Source of the DNA: Blepharisma japonicum
Lineage: Eukaryota; Ciliophora; Heterotrichea; Heterotrichida; Blepharismidae
Length of the DNA: 64,000 bases
Reading direction: 5' to 3'
Assembly (NCBI GenBank): GCA_949751835.1
Contig: CATKHK010000011.1
Coordinates: forward strand, 558,327 to 622,326
Part shown: piece after piece, positions 31,773 to 41,437 of the stretch
Position numbering within the stretch: position 1 is the first letter of the stretch
Layout of the letters: each line of letters starts with the position of its first letter
Program-made: the position numbers and the translations under genes
The notes under the pieces: generated by a model
What the model was told of the DNA's origin: nothing
Database searches by the model: none
Seen by the model: only the letters and a program-made list of their open reading frames with translations

Positions 31773-32342
31773 TTAAGAAAAGACGAATCCAATTACTATT
31801 GAAACTCCAAAAGTGACAGTGACTGCTGAATCGTTATCTTCAAATCACTCTTGCTATCCAATTTTGCTGCGTATGATACTGATAAGCCACAGTGTTTACA
31901 ATGCATTTTTCTCAGTCTTAAAGAAGGCTATACACATTGAAATAGGTGCACCAATAATAAAGCTCCTTGAAACTTTTTTCGTCCCAAAAGTCCTGTATAC
32001 AATTAAAAGATTCTCTATTATTAGTATTGCATTTCAAAATTGCTGGACTTGAATATCAGCTCGCCCAATGGCTTAATAATTTCAATCCAAGTCCAGCTTC
32101 ATAATTAAGTTTTAATGTGAAGTCCTATATTGGTTATAGCCACAAGTGCAAGCTGCTGTCACATAAAATGGAGTATCAAAAAAAGTAACTTCCTGGGATT
32201 GGCAATCTGCATAGCAATATATCACCGGAGCTTGTGAGACTATAGGGTTTAAGCAATAATATTTACTATCAGCGCTGTTTTGTGTGCAATTCAAGTATTT
32301 GCATAGTTTTTTTCCCCGTCTGTGCAGTTTCCAACTGGAGTG
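31773..32342 (-). pseudogene. Cys-rich surface-protein pseudogene I, 3' half
   Basis: Aligns with the C-terminal half of gene J (stop and tail at 31773, then the NCNT and CGYN regions) with several frame breaks. Homology stops abruptly near 32342, where sequence like the 3' flank of gene H begins. A 5' remnant of the same type lies on the far side of gene H (33975-34051). Confidence 0.78.
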
Positions 32343-32646
32343 TTTTTACAGAGATACTATGATAATTTTTAAATAAGAACTATTTAATATTCGTAAGTTT
32401 CGAAATTATTCATATAGCAGAAAAGCTCTTTTGCAGGGCTCACTAATTAAATTTATCTTTTCCTAAATTAAAATTTGTTAATACTTCAGAATAATTTATT
32501 TTTTACAGATCAAATTAAGAGTTTTGATATTTTAATATAGAATTTTCAAATCATTAAATCAATTGATAACAAAAACTTTCATTATCAAAGATAATGCTAT
32601 CTTAAAAATAAGCCGGAATCTTATAAATCTTAATATTTAAGACTAT
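32343..32646. other. 3' flank of gene H
   Basis: 304 bp AT-rich sequence paralogous to about 29885-30230. No gene. Confidence 0.55.
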
Positions 32647-33750
32647 TTAAGAAAAGATGAATCCTATCATCATTGAAATCCCCAAGACGATTGCAGAATC
32701 ATCAAGATCAGTTATACCATTCAATTTCGCAGCATATGCGTACTGATAAGTCACAGTTTCCATTACGCATTTTTCACTTCCAACTATAAGGTTATACGCA
32801 ATGAAATAGGTATACCAATAATACAGTTCCTGAAAACTTTTTTCATCCCAATAATTCATCATGCAGTGAAATGAGTCTCTATTCCAAGTATTGCATTTTA
32901 AAATTCCTGGACTTGAGTACCAGCTTGCCATATAACTCAAATATTTCAATCCAGGGCCATCTCCATAGAAAAGGCTGCAATAAGAGTTTCTATCTATATT
33001 GTAGCCACATTCGCAAACTGAATTTGCAATAAATGCAGGTTCAAAAAAATTATCTGGCTTAGAAGGGCACTCATTAGTAGACGTCATGCAAGGGGAAGCA
33101 AAATCATCAAGTGAAGTCATCAAGTTTGTGCAATAATAATCATTGCTAGTCCCATTTTGGGCACAGTTCAAGTATTTGCATAGCAGGCTCTCTCCATTTA
33201 TGCAATTTCCAACAGGAACATGTGGTCCAAATGAGAATGCTAAATAGCAAGTGTTTTCTTCTCTATTCGTCTGAGATATGATTTGGCAGGCCCCGTTATT
33301 TACGCAGTCATAATCACTTAAGCATCCTTTCTGGCCAATTTCAGTTTGAGGAGCGCATTTCAGATTTACGCAAGTGTTTCCAGGCATACAGGAAGTAAAT
33401 GAACTGCAAATCTGGCCTGCTGAAGTTCCTTGGCATATTCCATTGGCACATCCATTAGTTGTGCCGCAGTCAATGTCCTGCGTACATTTTTCTCCAGGTC
33501 CACCTAATCCAAAAAAGTATTGACTGCTTGAACAGGTAATATTATAACCATATGGAGTATTGCAAATATTATTACCTGAACATTCTTTTGAGTAATAAAC
33601 ATCTTCTACTTGGTCATAATAAATGCAAGTTTCATCATCAAAATTCATTTGTGAAGTCTTACAGGTGTAGCTGGAGCATTCTTTAACGCTTAAGACTGTA
33701 AGACAAAGGAAAGATAAGTTTAGAAGTAAAGAATGAATCTTAAAGTTCAT
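32647..33750 (-). CDS. Cysteine-rich secreted surface protein with GPI-type tail (gene H)
   Basis: 367 residues in one uninterrupted frame, so no TGA is needed. Signal peptide MNFKIHSLLLNLSFLCLTVLS, followed by the family N-terminus SYTCKTSQMNFDDETC. The modules CTQDIDC, CANGIC, CMPGNTC, CAPQ and SDYDCVNNGAC are in standard order. A CPSKPDNFFEPAF motif, YGDGPGLKYLSYMASWYSS and a CNTWNRDSFHC block precede the C-terminal part. The tail is TDLDDSAIV plus hydrophobic LGISMMIGFIFS, a GPI-type signal. The whole gene with flanks sits between two pieces of pseudogene I. Ligand or function unknown. Confidence 0.86.
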   Translation of the reverse strand: MNFKIHSLLLNLSFLCLTVLSVKECSSYTCKTSQMNFDDETCIYYDQVEDVYYSKECSGNNICNTPYGYNITCSSSQYFFGLGGPGEKCTQDIDCGTTNGCANGICQGTSAGQICSSFTSCMPGNTCVNLKCAPQTEIGQKGCLSDYDCVNNGACQIISQTNREENTCYLAFSFGPHVPVGNCINGESLLCKYLNCAQNGTSNDYYCTNLMTSLDDFASPCMTSTNECPSKPDNFFEPAFIANSVCECGYNIDRNSYCSLFYGDGPGLKYLSYMASWYSSPGILKCNTWNRDSFHCMMNYWDEKSFQELYYWYTYFIAYNLIVGSEKCVMETVTYQYAYAAKLNGITDLDDSAIVLGISMMIGFIFS

Positions 33751-33754
33751 TTTT

Positions 33755-33765
33755 ATTTATTCACC
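33755..33765 (-). promoter_or_regulatory. Conserved GGTGAATAAAT element before gene H
   Basis: An exact copy of the family element, starting 15 nt upstream of the ATG. Pseudogene G keeps a recognisable version. Confidence 0.5.
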
Positions 33766-33974
33766 TGTATGATATATTAAGTATTAGCAAAAATATATAT
33801 ATAGAAAGGAAATTGATTTTTTTATTAAAATTTTAGCTTCCTTAAATACTTTAGGCCAAAATTGCTCCTGAAATAAAAATAACAGATAGCATTAAAAAGT
33901 TTGCTATATCTTTTTCTTGAATTTTATAAAAATTGAGGTATTTTCACTTCTACTATTTAATATTTTAAAATCTC

Positions 33975-34051
33975 GGCTTGCACGTGTAGGTTGGACATTA
34001 ATTTACACCTAAATTTCTCTGCAAAAAAAAGCTAAAGAAGATTAAACCCAT
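33975..34051 (-). pseudogene. Cys-rich pseudogene I, 5' stub
   Basis: Matches the first ~25 codons of gene J and, beyond the ATG at 34051, about 280 bp of its upstream flank (to about 34330), including the GTCGAATAAAT element. An in-frame TAA interrupts it. It is the missing 5' piece of the pseudogene whose 3' half is at 31773-32342, with about 440 bp lost between. Confidence 0.75.
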
Positions 34052-34465
34052 ATCTAATTTATTCGACAATATAGTTGCTAAACATATTTTTCAATATGTC
34101 TATACATCAAGAAAATTATTGCAAGCGAAAATGATTCACTGCATAATTTGATAATCTAGTATGCAGAACCGAAGATATTTATCTAAGAAGTTTTATGATT
34201 CTGTTTAAAATATGGATAAAAAATGCAAAAGGATATACAGCATATAAATCAATTTGAAGGCTAGTTTAAGAGATTTGAGAAAGAAACTCTCGCTTAACTA
34301 TAAGGTTGAGATGAAAGAAAAATTAATAGCAAATGTTTGAGGAAAACCTCATTTCTTTCTTTACTAGTCTATAATGAAATATAAATTGGCTTTTGTTCTC
34401 TTTTATGATATATATTAATCTCATAGCAATTAATTTCAATTAAATAAACCTTAATTTTAAAGATT
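34052..34465. other. Upstream flank of pseudogene I and 3' flank of gene J
   Basis: 414 bp AT-rich. Positions to about 34330 parallel the upstream region of gene J (35576-35830). No gene. Confidence 0.55.
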
Positions 34466-35575
34466 TTAAGAAAAAACGAATCCAATCACTATTGAAACTG
34501 CAAAAGTGATTGCAGAATCGTTATCATCAAAATCATTTTTGCCATCCAATGTTAATGCGTATGCATACTGATAAGCCACAGTGTTTACAACGCATTGCTC
34601 GCTGTCATGAAGAAGGCTATACACATTGAAATAGTTATACCAATAATAAAGCTCGTGGTAACTTTTTTCATCCCAAAAGTCCTTAATACAGTTAAAAGAA
34701 TCTCTACGGTTAGTATTGCATTTCCAAATTGCTGCACTTGCATACCAACTCGCCAAATAGCTTAATAATTTCAATCCAGGGCCATCTCCATAATTAAGTT
34801 CGCAATATGCAGTCCTATTTTTATTATAGCCACAAGTGCAAGCTGTGGTTGCATAAAATGGAGGGTCAAAAAATATATCTTGTTGGGACTGGCAACTTCC
34901 TAAGCATTGTAGCATCATACCCTGTGAGACCATCGGTTCTGAGCAATAATAATTGTTGTTGGCCCCGTTTTGCGCACAATTTAAGTATTTGCATAATCTA
35001 TTTTTCTCGTCTATGCAGTTTCCAATTGGATCATGAGGCTCGAATGAAAAACTTTGATAGCAAGTGTTGGCTTGACGATCGGTGGCAGATGTTATATTAC
35101 AACCCCCATTATTTACACAGTCATAATCACTTAAGCAACCTTTTTGGCCAATTGCTATTTGAGGAGCGCAATAATCATTGTGGCAATAAAGTCCAGGATT
35201 GCAATCATAGTTGGAATTACAATGATTGCCGACTCCTTGCCCTTTGCAAATCCCATTAACACACCCGACGAGATAGGTAAAATTGCAATATAAATTTTCA
35301 GAACATTTTTCTCCAACTTGAGGATAACTAAATACGAAAAAAGTTTCTTCGCAGGTAGTATTTTGATTGTCTTTTTGATAGCAAAGAGTATTTTTCATTT
35401 TGCATTCTCTTGAATAATAAATGTTCAAGGTTTGATCATAATAGACACAAGTGAATTCGTCAAAATGCATTTTTTCAGGCTTGCACATGTAGCTTGGACA
35501 TGAATTTACACTTAAGTTTCCTCTGCAAAGGAAAGCTAAGTTAAGAAGAAGAAAAGAGAGAAGATTAAAGTCCAT
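34466..35575 (-). CDS. Cysteine-rich secreted surface protein with GPI-type tail (gene J)
   Basis: 369 residues from ATG 35575, with no TGA needed. Signal peptide MDFNLLSFLLLNLAFLCRGNLS, then CPSYMCKPEKMHFDEFTC. Modules: CSENLYC, CVNGIC, CNPGLYC, CAPQ, SDYDCVNNGGCN, then CKYLNCAQNGANNNYYC and CTCGYNKNRTAYC. The Trp/Tyr-rich late region ends with CIKDFWDEKSYHELYYW. The tail is NDFDDNDSA plus ITFAVSIVIGFVFS, a GPI-type signal. An in-frame upstream TTG extends the frame, but the ATG preceded by the family element is the better start. Closest relative: pseudogene I. Confidence 0.86.
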   Translation of the reverse strand: MDFNLLSFLLLNLAFLCRGNLSVNSCPSYMCKPEKMHFDEFTCVYYDQTLNIYYSRECKMKNTLCYQKDNQNTTCEETFFVFSYPQVGEKCSENLYCNFTYLVGCVNGICKGQGVGNHCNSNYDCNPGLYCHNDYCAPQIAIGQKGCLSDYDCVNNGGCNITSATDRQANTCYQSFSFEPHDPIGNCIDEKNRLCKYLNCAQNGANNNYYCSEPMVSQGMMLQCLGSCQSQQDIFFDPPFYATTACTCGYNKNRTAYCELNYGDGPGLKLLSYLASWYASAAIWKCNTNRRDSFNCIKDFWDEKSYHELYYWYNYFNVYSLLHDSEQCVVNTVAYQYAYALTLDGKNDFDDNDSAITFAVSIVIGFVFS

Positions 35576-37111
35576 TTCTAATTTATTCGACAATATACTT
35601 GCTATACATATTTTTCAATATCACTAAAAACAAAGAAAAATATTTCAAGCAGAAATATTTCGCTGTATAATTTAATATCTACTATGCAGAATCAAAGAAA
35701 TATTTGTGTAAGGAGCATGTAATTCTGATTAAAATATGATAAAAAATATAAAAGGAGTTGATATGTTTAAATTAATTTAATAGCTAGTTTAAGAGTTTTG
35801 AGAAAGATAACTCATATTATATTAACTTAACCTATTGATAGAGCCTTAGTCTTATAGCGTTCCCTAAGATGAATTTCTCATTTTATCATAATGCGATTAG
35901 ATTAAAGACATCACAATAGCTTTTCTACTGATATACCATTCTATTTAGTATCTATTAGTGCATAATTTAAGGAGATGTTTGACTTTACTTTAGAATAAGA
36001 GTTATTGAGTTAATTAATGTCAGGAATGGATAGGCTTCAAAGCAACATCTATATGGAGTTTTTTTTTGGGACATGCTGAAAGAATCATACAAATAACTGC
36101 TTTAAAAATTTGTAGATTTGAAATAAAGAATGCTGAAGACTTTTTTATTACAGGAAGGGTTTCCAAATCTATAAAGAGAAATAATAAATAATATCGATAA
36201 ATTGATTATATAATGTTATTAACCTTGAGAAAGAAAAAAAAATTACGAGGAGTTCATTAAGAAACATTTCAAAAAGATTTCCTAATTTCTTTTTACATCA
36301 ATTTTTGCAGCAATATGATGTCGATTTTAATAGTAAACTCCATGTATTTACTGTTCATATTTTCAGCATTCAGAATGAATAAAATATGGATAAATTAAAT
36401 AAATTGTATTTTTTAAAATTTTGTCTATTTCAGTTGCTTTAATTAAATAACATTAACTAATAAATTTTGGATTTTCATTTTAAGTTTCACGAAGAATTAA
36501 TTTTTTCAAACTAAAATTTTCATAATTTTTGAGATTTTTTACTTAGGGATCTGCATCCTCAAAAATCAGATTGCAATGCTTACAAAGAGTAATATAAGAA
36601 ATAAATTATTTTTTGAAGTTTTAAGTCGAAAAAATTACTGTGTGGGCAAATTTAACTAATTTCATGAAGATGCCATAATGTTATTTATTTTTAATCAGAC
36701 TCTCTTAATATCAGGAATCTGTATTGATTTTATGTTCTTAAAACATCCAAAAAGTATTGATTTATACAATTTACGAATTGTATGCGATTTTTTCCTTATT
36801 TGATAAATGTAATTATACAATATTAAATAAATTTTCTCCTTAATTACTGCTTCAAAACTAAAACAACTCTATGATTTATCTTTGATTTTCAAAAGTTTCA
36901 TTGGAGCTTTTAAATCTAAGTCTTCATAAGTGAGATAAAAATTATAATTATTTCCTATTAATTAATTATATTTCTTCAGAATTTTATTTATCTCTTAAAC
37001 ATTTAATAATTAATTCAGCAGAGTGAAATTTGATCTTTTGATAAAAGTATGAAATCGAAAATGAAGCGTATACATTAGCAATGCATTAACACTTGAATAT
37101 CGAGCTATTAT
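35576..37111. other. Long spacer between genes J and K
   Basis: 1.54 kb, the largest gene-free stretch of the array. AT-rich; I see no gene, repeat or RNA. Protein-like readings occur in more than one frame only if TAA/TAG are taken as sense, which is not accepted as evidence. Confidence 0.55.
35581..35591 (-). promoter_or_regulatory. Conserved GTCGAATAAAT element before gene J
   Basis: A variant of the family element, starting 16 nt upstream of the ATG. Confidence 0.5.
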
Positions 37112-38230
37112 TTAATGAAGGAAAAATCCAATAAGTAGCGAAATTCCCAAAATCATCCCTGAATTCTCACCAGAATCTCCACCATCTCCATCATACAACT
37201 TTTTAGCATATACATAGCGCGAATCAGCTGTATTTAGGACACATTTTTCACTCCCGATAATATAATTATACTCCTGAAAATACACTGTCCAATAATAATA
37301 AGCGTTGAAGTTTTTTTCGTCCCAATAATCCCTTATGCAATTTAATTCCTCTCTTCTCCCAGTATTGCATTTTGAAATGGCTTCACTTGAATACCATTTC
37401 TTTCTAATACTTAATAAAGACATTCCTGGGCCATCTCCTATGAATAGATTGCAATAGGCATTTCCTTCAGAGTTGTAGGCACAAGCGCAATCTTGATTGG
37501 CAACAAAAGGTGGGTTAAAAAAATTGTCTGGCTTTGCAGGACATTTATTTTGATCAACATCACAAAGTGAAGCCGGCTCTGGGTCAGAGACTGGTTGACT
37601 TGTACAATAATAATTGCCATCAGCTTCATTTTGGGCACAGGTCGTATATTTGCATAGCATACTTTGCTGATTATAGCAATACCCAACAGGAGAGTGAGGC
37701 TCAAATGAAAATACTTCATAACAAGTATTAGTTTGAGGTAAATCTGAGGTGATATTGCAGGCACCGTTGTTAACACAATCGTAATCGCTTGAACATCCTT
37801 TTTGGCCAATTTCTATTTGAGGAGTGCATGTTCCTTTAATGCAAGAATTCCCTGGCAAGCATTTATAGAATGATGAGCAAAGCTGACCCATTGGAATTCC
37901 TTGGCATATTCCATTAACGCAGCCAGAGGAAAAAGTGTTATAGCAGTCGGCACTTGTCTTACATTTTTCACCTACCCAGCTCTGACCAAAGCTAAGCTCT
38001 TCATCTGTACAGGTTTTATTGCCAGAGTTATCGTATTCGCAAAGCTTATTACCTGGGCACTCTCTCGAATAGGAAGTTAAGGCTTCTTTATTATAATAAA
38101 GGCAGGTATCAGCAGTAAAAATCATAGATGAAGGCTTACAAATGTAGCTTGGGCATGGATTTGAACTTAAGATTGGAAGGTAAAGAAGCGTGAAATGGAG
38201 AAGCAAAAAATTGTGAAACTTAAAGTCCAT
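37112..38230 (-). CDS. Cysteine-rich secreted surface protein with GPI-type tail (gene K)
   Basis: 372 residues in one uninterrupted frame. Signal peptide MDFKFHNFLLLHFTLLYLPILS, then CPSYICKPSSMIFTADTC. Modules: CKTSADC, CVNGIC, CLPGNSC, CTPQ, SSDYDCVNNGACN. The C-terminal part includes CPAKPDNFFNPPF, CACAYNSEGNAYC and CIRDYWDEKNFNAYYYW. The tail is a Gly/Asp-rich spacer DGDGGDSGENSG followed by MILGISLLIGFFLH, a clear GPI-type signal. Together with F it forms the branch with CAQNEADGNYYC/CAKNGADGNYYC. It is the upstream-most member of the array and faces the PP2C gene across a 1.07-kb divergent region. Confidence 0.87.
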   Translation of the reverse strand: MDFKFHNFLLLHFTLLYLPILSSNPCPSYICKPSSMIFTADTCLYYNKEALTSYSRECPGNKLCEYDNSGNKTCTDEELSFGQSWVGEKCKTSADCYNTFSSGCVNGICQGIPMGQLCSSFYKCLPGNSCIKGTCTPQIEIGQKGCSSDYDCVNNGACNITSDLPQTNTCYEVFSFEPHSPVGYCYNQQSMLCKYTTCAQNEADGNYYCTSQPVSDPEPASLCDVDQNKCPAKPDNFFNPPFVANQDCACAYNSEGNAYCNLFIGDGPGMSLLSIRKKWYSSEAISKCNTGRREELNCIRDYWDEKNFNAYYYWTVYFQEYNYIIGSEKCVLNTADSRYVYAKKLYDGDGGDSGENSGMILGISLLIGFFLH

Positions 38231-39301
38231 TTCTGAATTTATTCCACAATAAGATATTAGGTATTAAAAATATGAAGACTAATAAAAAGAGCAAAAAGAA
38301 TCACATTTTTACCCAATAATTAGTAATAATAGAAGTCTTTTAGAAAATAGTGAAATTATTAATATTTAATGATATATGCTATTTATTTCTGTTCTATAAA
38401 TATTTTTTGAATTTAAGAAAATAATCAAAATTTGCATCCGAAGTATGAGCCTACAGGCAGTGATCACCTTCAATGGTTTGGAATATAGAGTTTTGAAAGA
38501 GAATTTAAAAAAAGATTAAAGGCAGAGTCAACTACTTCAAGTTCGAAAATTAAGAGTAATCCTAATTCCTGATATTATATTGCTATTATTAAAGACTTTA
38601 TTAAAAAAGGATATCAAAAGAAGAAAGAAATAAATTGCAAAACTACTCTAAAACTATTCTCGTAAATCCAATTTTAATTTTTCCAGAAATGCAAATTATA
38701 GAAAAACTGCATAAGAAATAGTCGAAAAATAATACAGCTTTTTTATTTTAAATACACATCTTTAACAAAATGGCATCTTTTTAAAATTAAAATCCATTTT
38801 ATTCAATACTGACTTTACTTACATTAAGCCATCGCAGCCTAAATTATGAGTTTACACCAAGGTTCAAGGAAATTTATAAGTTTTAAGCAAAAATAGAAAT
38901 GAATTATCCAAAATAAAAACAGCAAGACTATAATTTTTATACTATGCATCCGTGAAACTTTATTGGTGAAAATGCTCAAATTTTAAACTATAAATAACTT
39001 GAAAACTGTTTATTCTTCAAAATGATTTTTAACTTGTTTTAAAGCTTTTAAGTAAAAATATAAGAAATTTATATACAAATAAAGATATCCGACCTCAAAA
39101 CTTATTGTCTCTATATATAGAAGATCATAAAAATATTGAAAATTGTTAATCTCAATATTTTAATAAGTTTTAAGGATCATCACTATTAAAATCCTCAAAA
39201 AATAATTCTAATTCATTTTCTTGTGTATTTATCTCAGCTAATATCCGTCATTAATTCTATTGGAGTAAATAACATTTTTTATAAAATTAAAGATTCCAGC
39301 T
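38231..39301. other. Divergent intergenic region between gene K and the PP2C gene
   Basis: 1.07 kb, AT-rich. Some plus-strand protein-like sequence around 38407-38662 is interrupted by TAA and TAG and is not recognised. No intact gene. Confidence 0.5.
38237..38247 (-). promoter_or_regulatory. Conserved GTGGAATAAAT element before gene K
   Basis: A variant of the family element, starting 17 nt upstream of the ATG. Confidence 0.5.
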
Positions 39302-40510
39302 ATGAGCACTATTGCACTACCAGAGCTAAGACACTCAAGAAGCTTAAAGAAATTACCAGACCGGGAGATCCAACTAAGAAGAACTCCTCGATTACTGACT
39401 TTGCCAAGCAACTGTCCTTCTCCAAGAAGCCCAACTATTCTGACCCCAACCCCAAGTCTCCATTTCATAGACAACCAGCTTTTACCATCAAGAGCCCACC
39501 CCCATAAAAATGCTCTCAAAGAAAGCTTGCCTAAGCCTTTTCACATCTCCCAAGAAAACCGAGCCAAGCTTTCTACCAACTCTTATGGTGTTTCCAAAGC
39601 ATATGCAGTAATCACACATCCTGGCCTGGTCCGAAACTACAATGAAGATAGGGCCTGTATCAGTATCAATATGTTAAAAAAGCAGTCAAATTCCGACAAG
39701 TCCCTTCCAAAGTGCTCATACTTCGGCATTTTTGATGGCCATGGAGGATCATCATGCGCTGACTTTTTAAGAAATAATTTACATCAGTACATTATCCAAG
39801 AAGAAAGTTTTCCTTCAAACCCCAAGCAAGCTATAGAAAAAGCTTGTGCGAAGGCTGAGCAAGAATTTATTAAGCGAGCCCAAGGTGAAGTTATAGACTC
39901 CTCAGGGAGCTGCTGTATCTTTGCCCTATTTGTAGGAGACATGTGCTATGTCGCAAACGTTGGGGACTCCCGAGCTATTTTAAGCTGTGAAAGAGGCAGC
40001 AAGGTTAAAGCACTGTCTCGCGACCACAAGCCTTCAGATGAGGTTGAAAAGTGTAGAATAATTGACGCTGGAGGGTCTTTATACCAGACTCCGTTTGGAT
40101 ACAATAAATTTGGCCCTGTTAGGGTCAATCCAGGAAGACTTTCAGTTTCCCGCACATTTGGAGACATTGAAGCGAAAATCCCAAGCATGGGTGGGATCCC
40201 AAATGTAGTTAGTTCAGTACCCGAAATAATGTCTTTTAAAATTACTGACGAATATGATTTTATTATTATAGGATCAGATGGAATTTTTGACCAATTGACC
40301 AATAAAGAAATAGTGACTCAAGCGTGAAGAGCAGATTGCTGGGAAAGTGAGAATATTCACCACCGATGTGGTGCTGCTGTCGAATCCATAATACAGCTGG
40401 CTTTTGAAAGAAGAGCTACTGATAATGTCACAGCTATGATGATCGCTCTCAAAGGGTTTAAAAAGGCAGCAAAAAGTAGATTAAGACACAGGATTACCCC
40501 TGTTGTTTAG
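39302..40510 (+). CDS. PP2C-family (PPM) protein serine/threonine phosphatase
   Basis: 402 residues; the frame passes a TGA-Trp at 40325 and stops at TAG 40508. A basic, Ser/Pro-rich N-terminal region (about 95 residues, no recognised domain) precedes the catalytic domain. PP2C motifs are complete and in order: RNYNEDR, FGIFDGHGG (metal-binding Asp), VANVGDSRAIL, LSRDHKP, LSVSRTFGD, IIGSDGIFD and DNVTAMMIAL. These enzymes dephosphorylate Ser/Thr with two Mg/Mn ions. The C-terminus is short and basic (KKAAKSRLRHR). No membrane segment or signal peptide, so it is probably cytosolic or nuclear. Reading TGA as a stop would cut off the last metal-binding motif, so the Trp reading is required. Confidence 0.93.
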
Positions 40511-40630
40511 TAATATTAAAAGTTAATTTAACTTTTTTCTTTAATTAAAATTGAGTTTTAAAGCTTTTGATTATTATTCCTGATTGAAATATTTTCTTTA
40601 ACTTCTTGTTGAAATTAATATACTTTAACC

Positions 40631-41179
40631 ATGGCAAAAGGAACTGAAAATCTGATAAAGCGAAGCATGGTTGACCAGAACCGGAAGCTTACAAAAATAG
40701 AATCATGCTGCTTTATAGTCTATTTCATTTTGGTCACCACATTTGTATCAATTGTGATATCTACTGTTGCAACAATTTTGATTACAGTAGCCTATGTCTT
40801 CCCAAACTTAATCACAGGAGTAATCGGACTATATGGAGCTCTGAAATCACATATAAAAGTCATGAAAGTTTATCTGGGATTTATTATTGGGCTGGTTTGT
40901 CTTAATATAGCATCAATAATTTTATCGATTATTTTCGTGTGTCTTTTGGCAGCTAATTATGGGGATGAGAAATGCAGCTCGACGATTGATGAGAATTGCA
41001 GCTTTACGGATGTCATTATAATTGTTCTCATGGTCATGCTGTGCTTAAATGTGGTTATTTCAGTATGCTTACTGTTTTTGTGCTATGTCTCGTATCATCA
41101 TGGAAAGGAGCTAAATAGCACTTTTATGTCAATGGAGAAAAAAGAAAATGACACAAAAGGAGATGAGCTTGGATATTAA
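40631..41179 (+). CDS. Small four-pass membrane protein
   Basis: 182 residues. Four hydrophobic segments: two in tandem from about 26 to 70 (CCFIVYFILVTTF... and ITVAYVFPNLITGVIGLYG), a third at about 78-105 (VYLGFIIGLVCLNIASIILS) and a fourth at about 126-152 (VIIIVLMVMLCLNVVISVCL). A Cys-containing loop (CSSTIDENCSF) lies between segments 3 and 4, and a charged C-terminal tail follows. The layout resembles tetraspanin-like or MARVEL-like small membrane proteins, but I see no diagnostic motif (no CCG in the loop), so no family is assigned. It follows the PP2C gene by 120 bp on the same strand. Confidence 0.75.
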   Translation: MAKGTENLIKRSMVDQNRKLTKIESCCFIVYFILVTTFVSIVISTVATILITVAYVFPNLITGVIGLYGALKSHIKVMKVYLGFIIGLVCLNIASIILSIIFVCLLAANYGDEKCSSTIDENCSFTDVIIIVLMVMLCLNVVISVCLLFLCYVSYHHGKELNSTFMSMEKKENDTKGDELGY

Positions 41180-41437
41180 AATCATTTAGCTAATTATAAC
41201 TTAGAACTTCTTTTGAGGATTGGGCTAAATAATTGTTTTAAATTTTAAAATTGTCTATAAACTAATTCTCAAGAGAAAAATTAATAAGAAAGTCTAATTA
41301 TTCTATAATTAAAATAATATCAATATTTATTAATTGCTTTATTCAAAATCTCAAAAAAAAGGAAAGCTTTATATAAAAAGATCCATACCTTTGAGTTGAT
41401 AAACAAAAATTAAAGAAAAATAACAAATAAAATTTAT

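Noticed and set aside
34807-35259. 150-codon plus-strand frame opposite gene J
   Set aside because: Antisense shadow of the Cys-rich coding sequence; no similar frame is kept opposite the paralogues.
35576-37111. A long gene in the J-K spacer if TAA/TAG are read as Gln and TGA as Trp
   Set aside because: With all three stops as sense every frame is open. A second overlapping frame starting at the ATG at 36017 looks equally protein-like, and no accepted gene in the window uses TAA or TAG internally.
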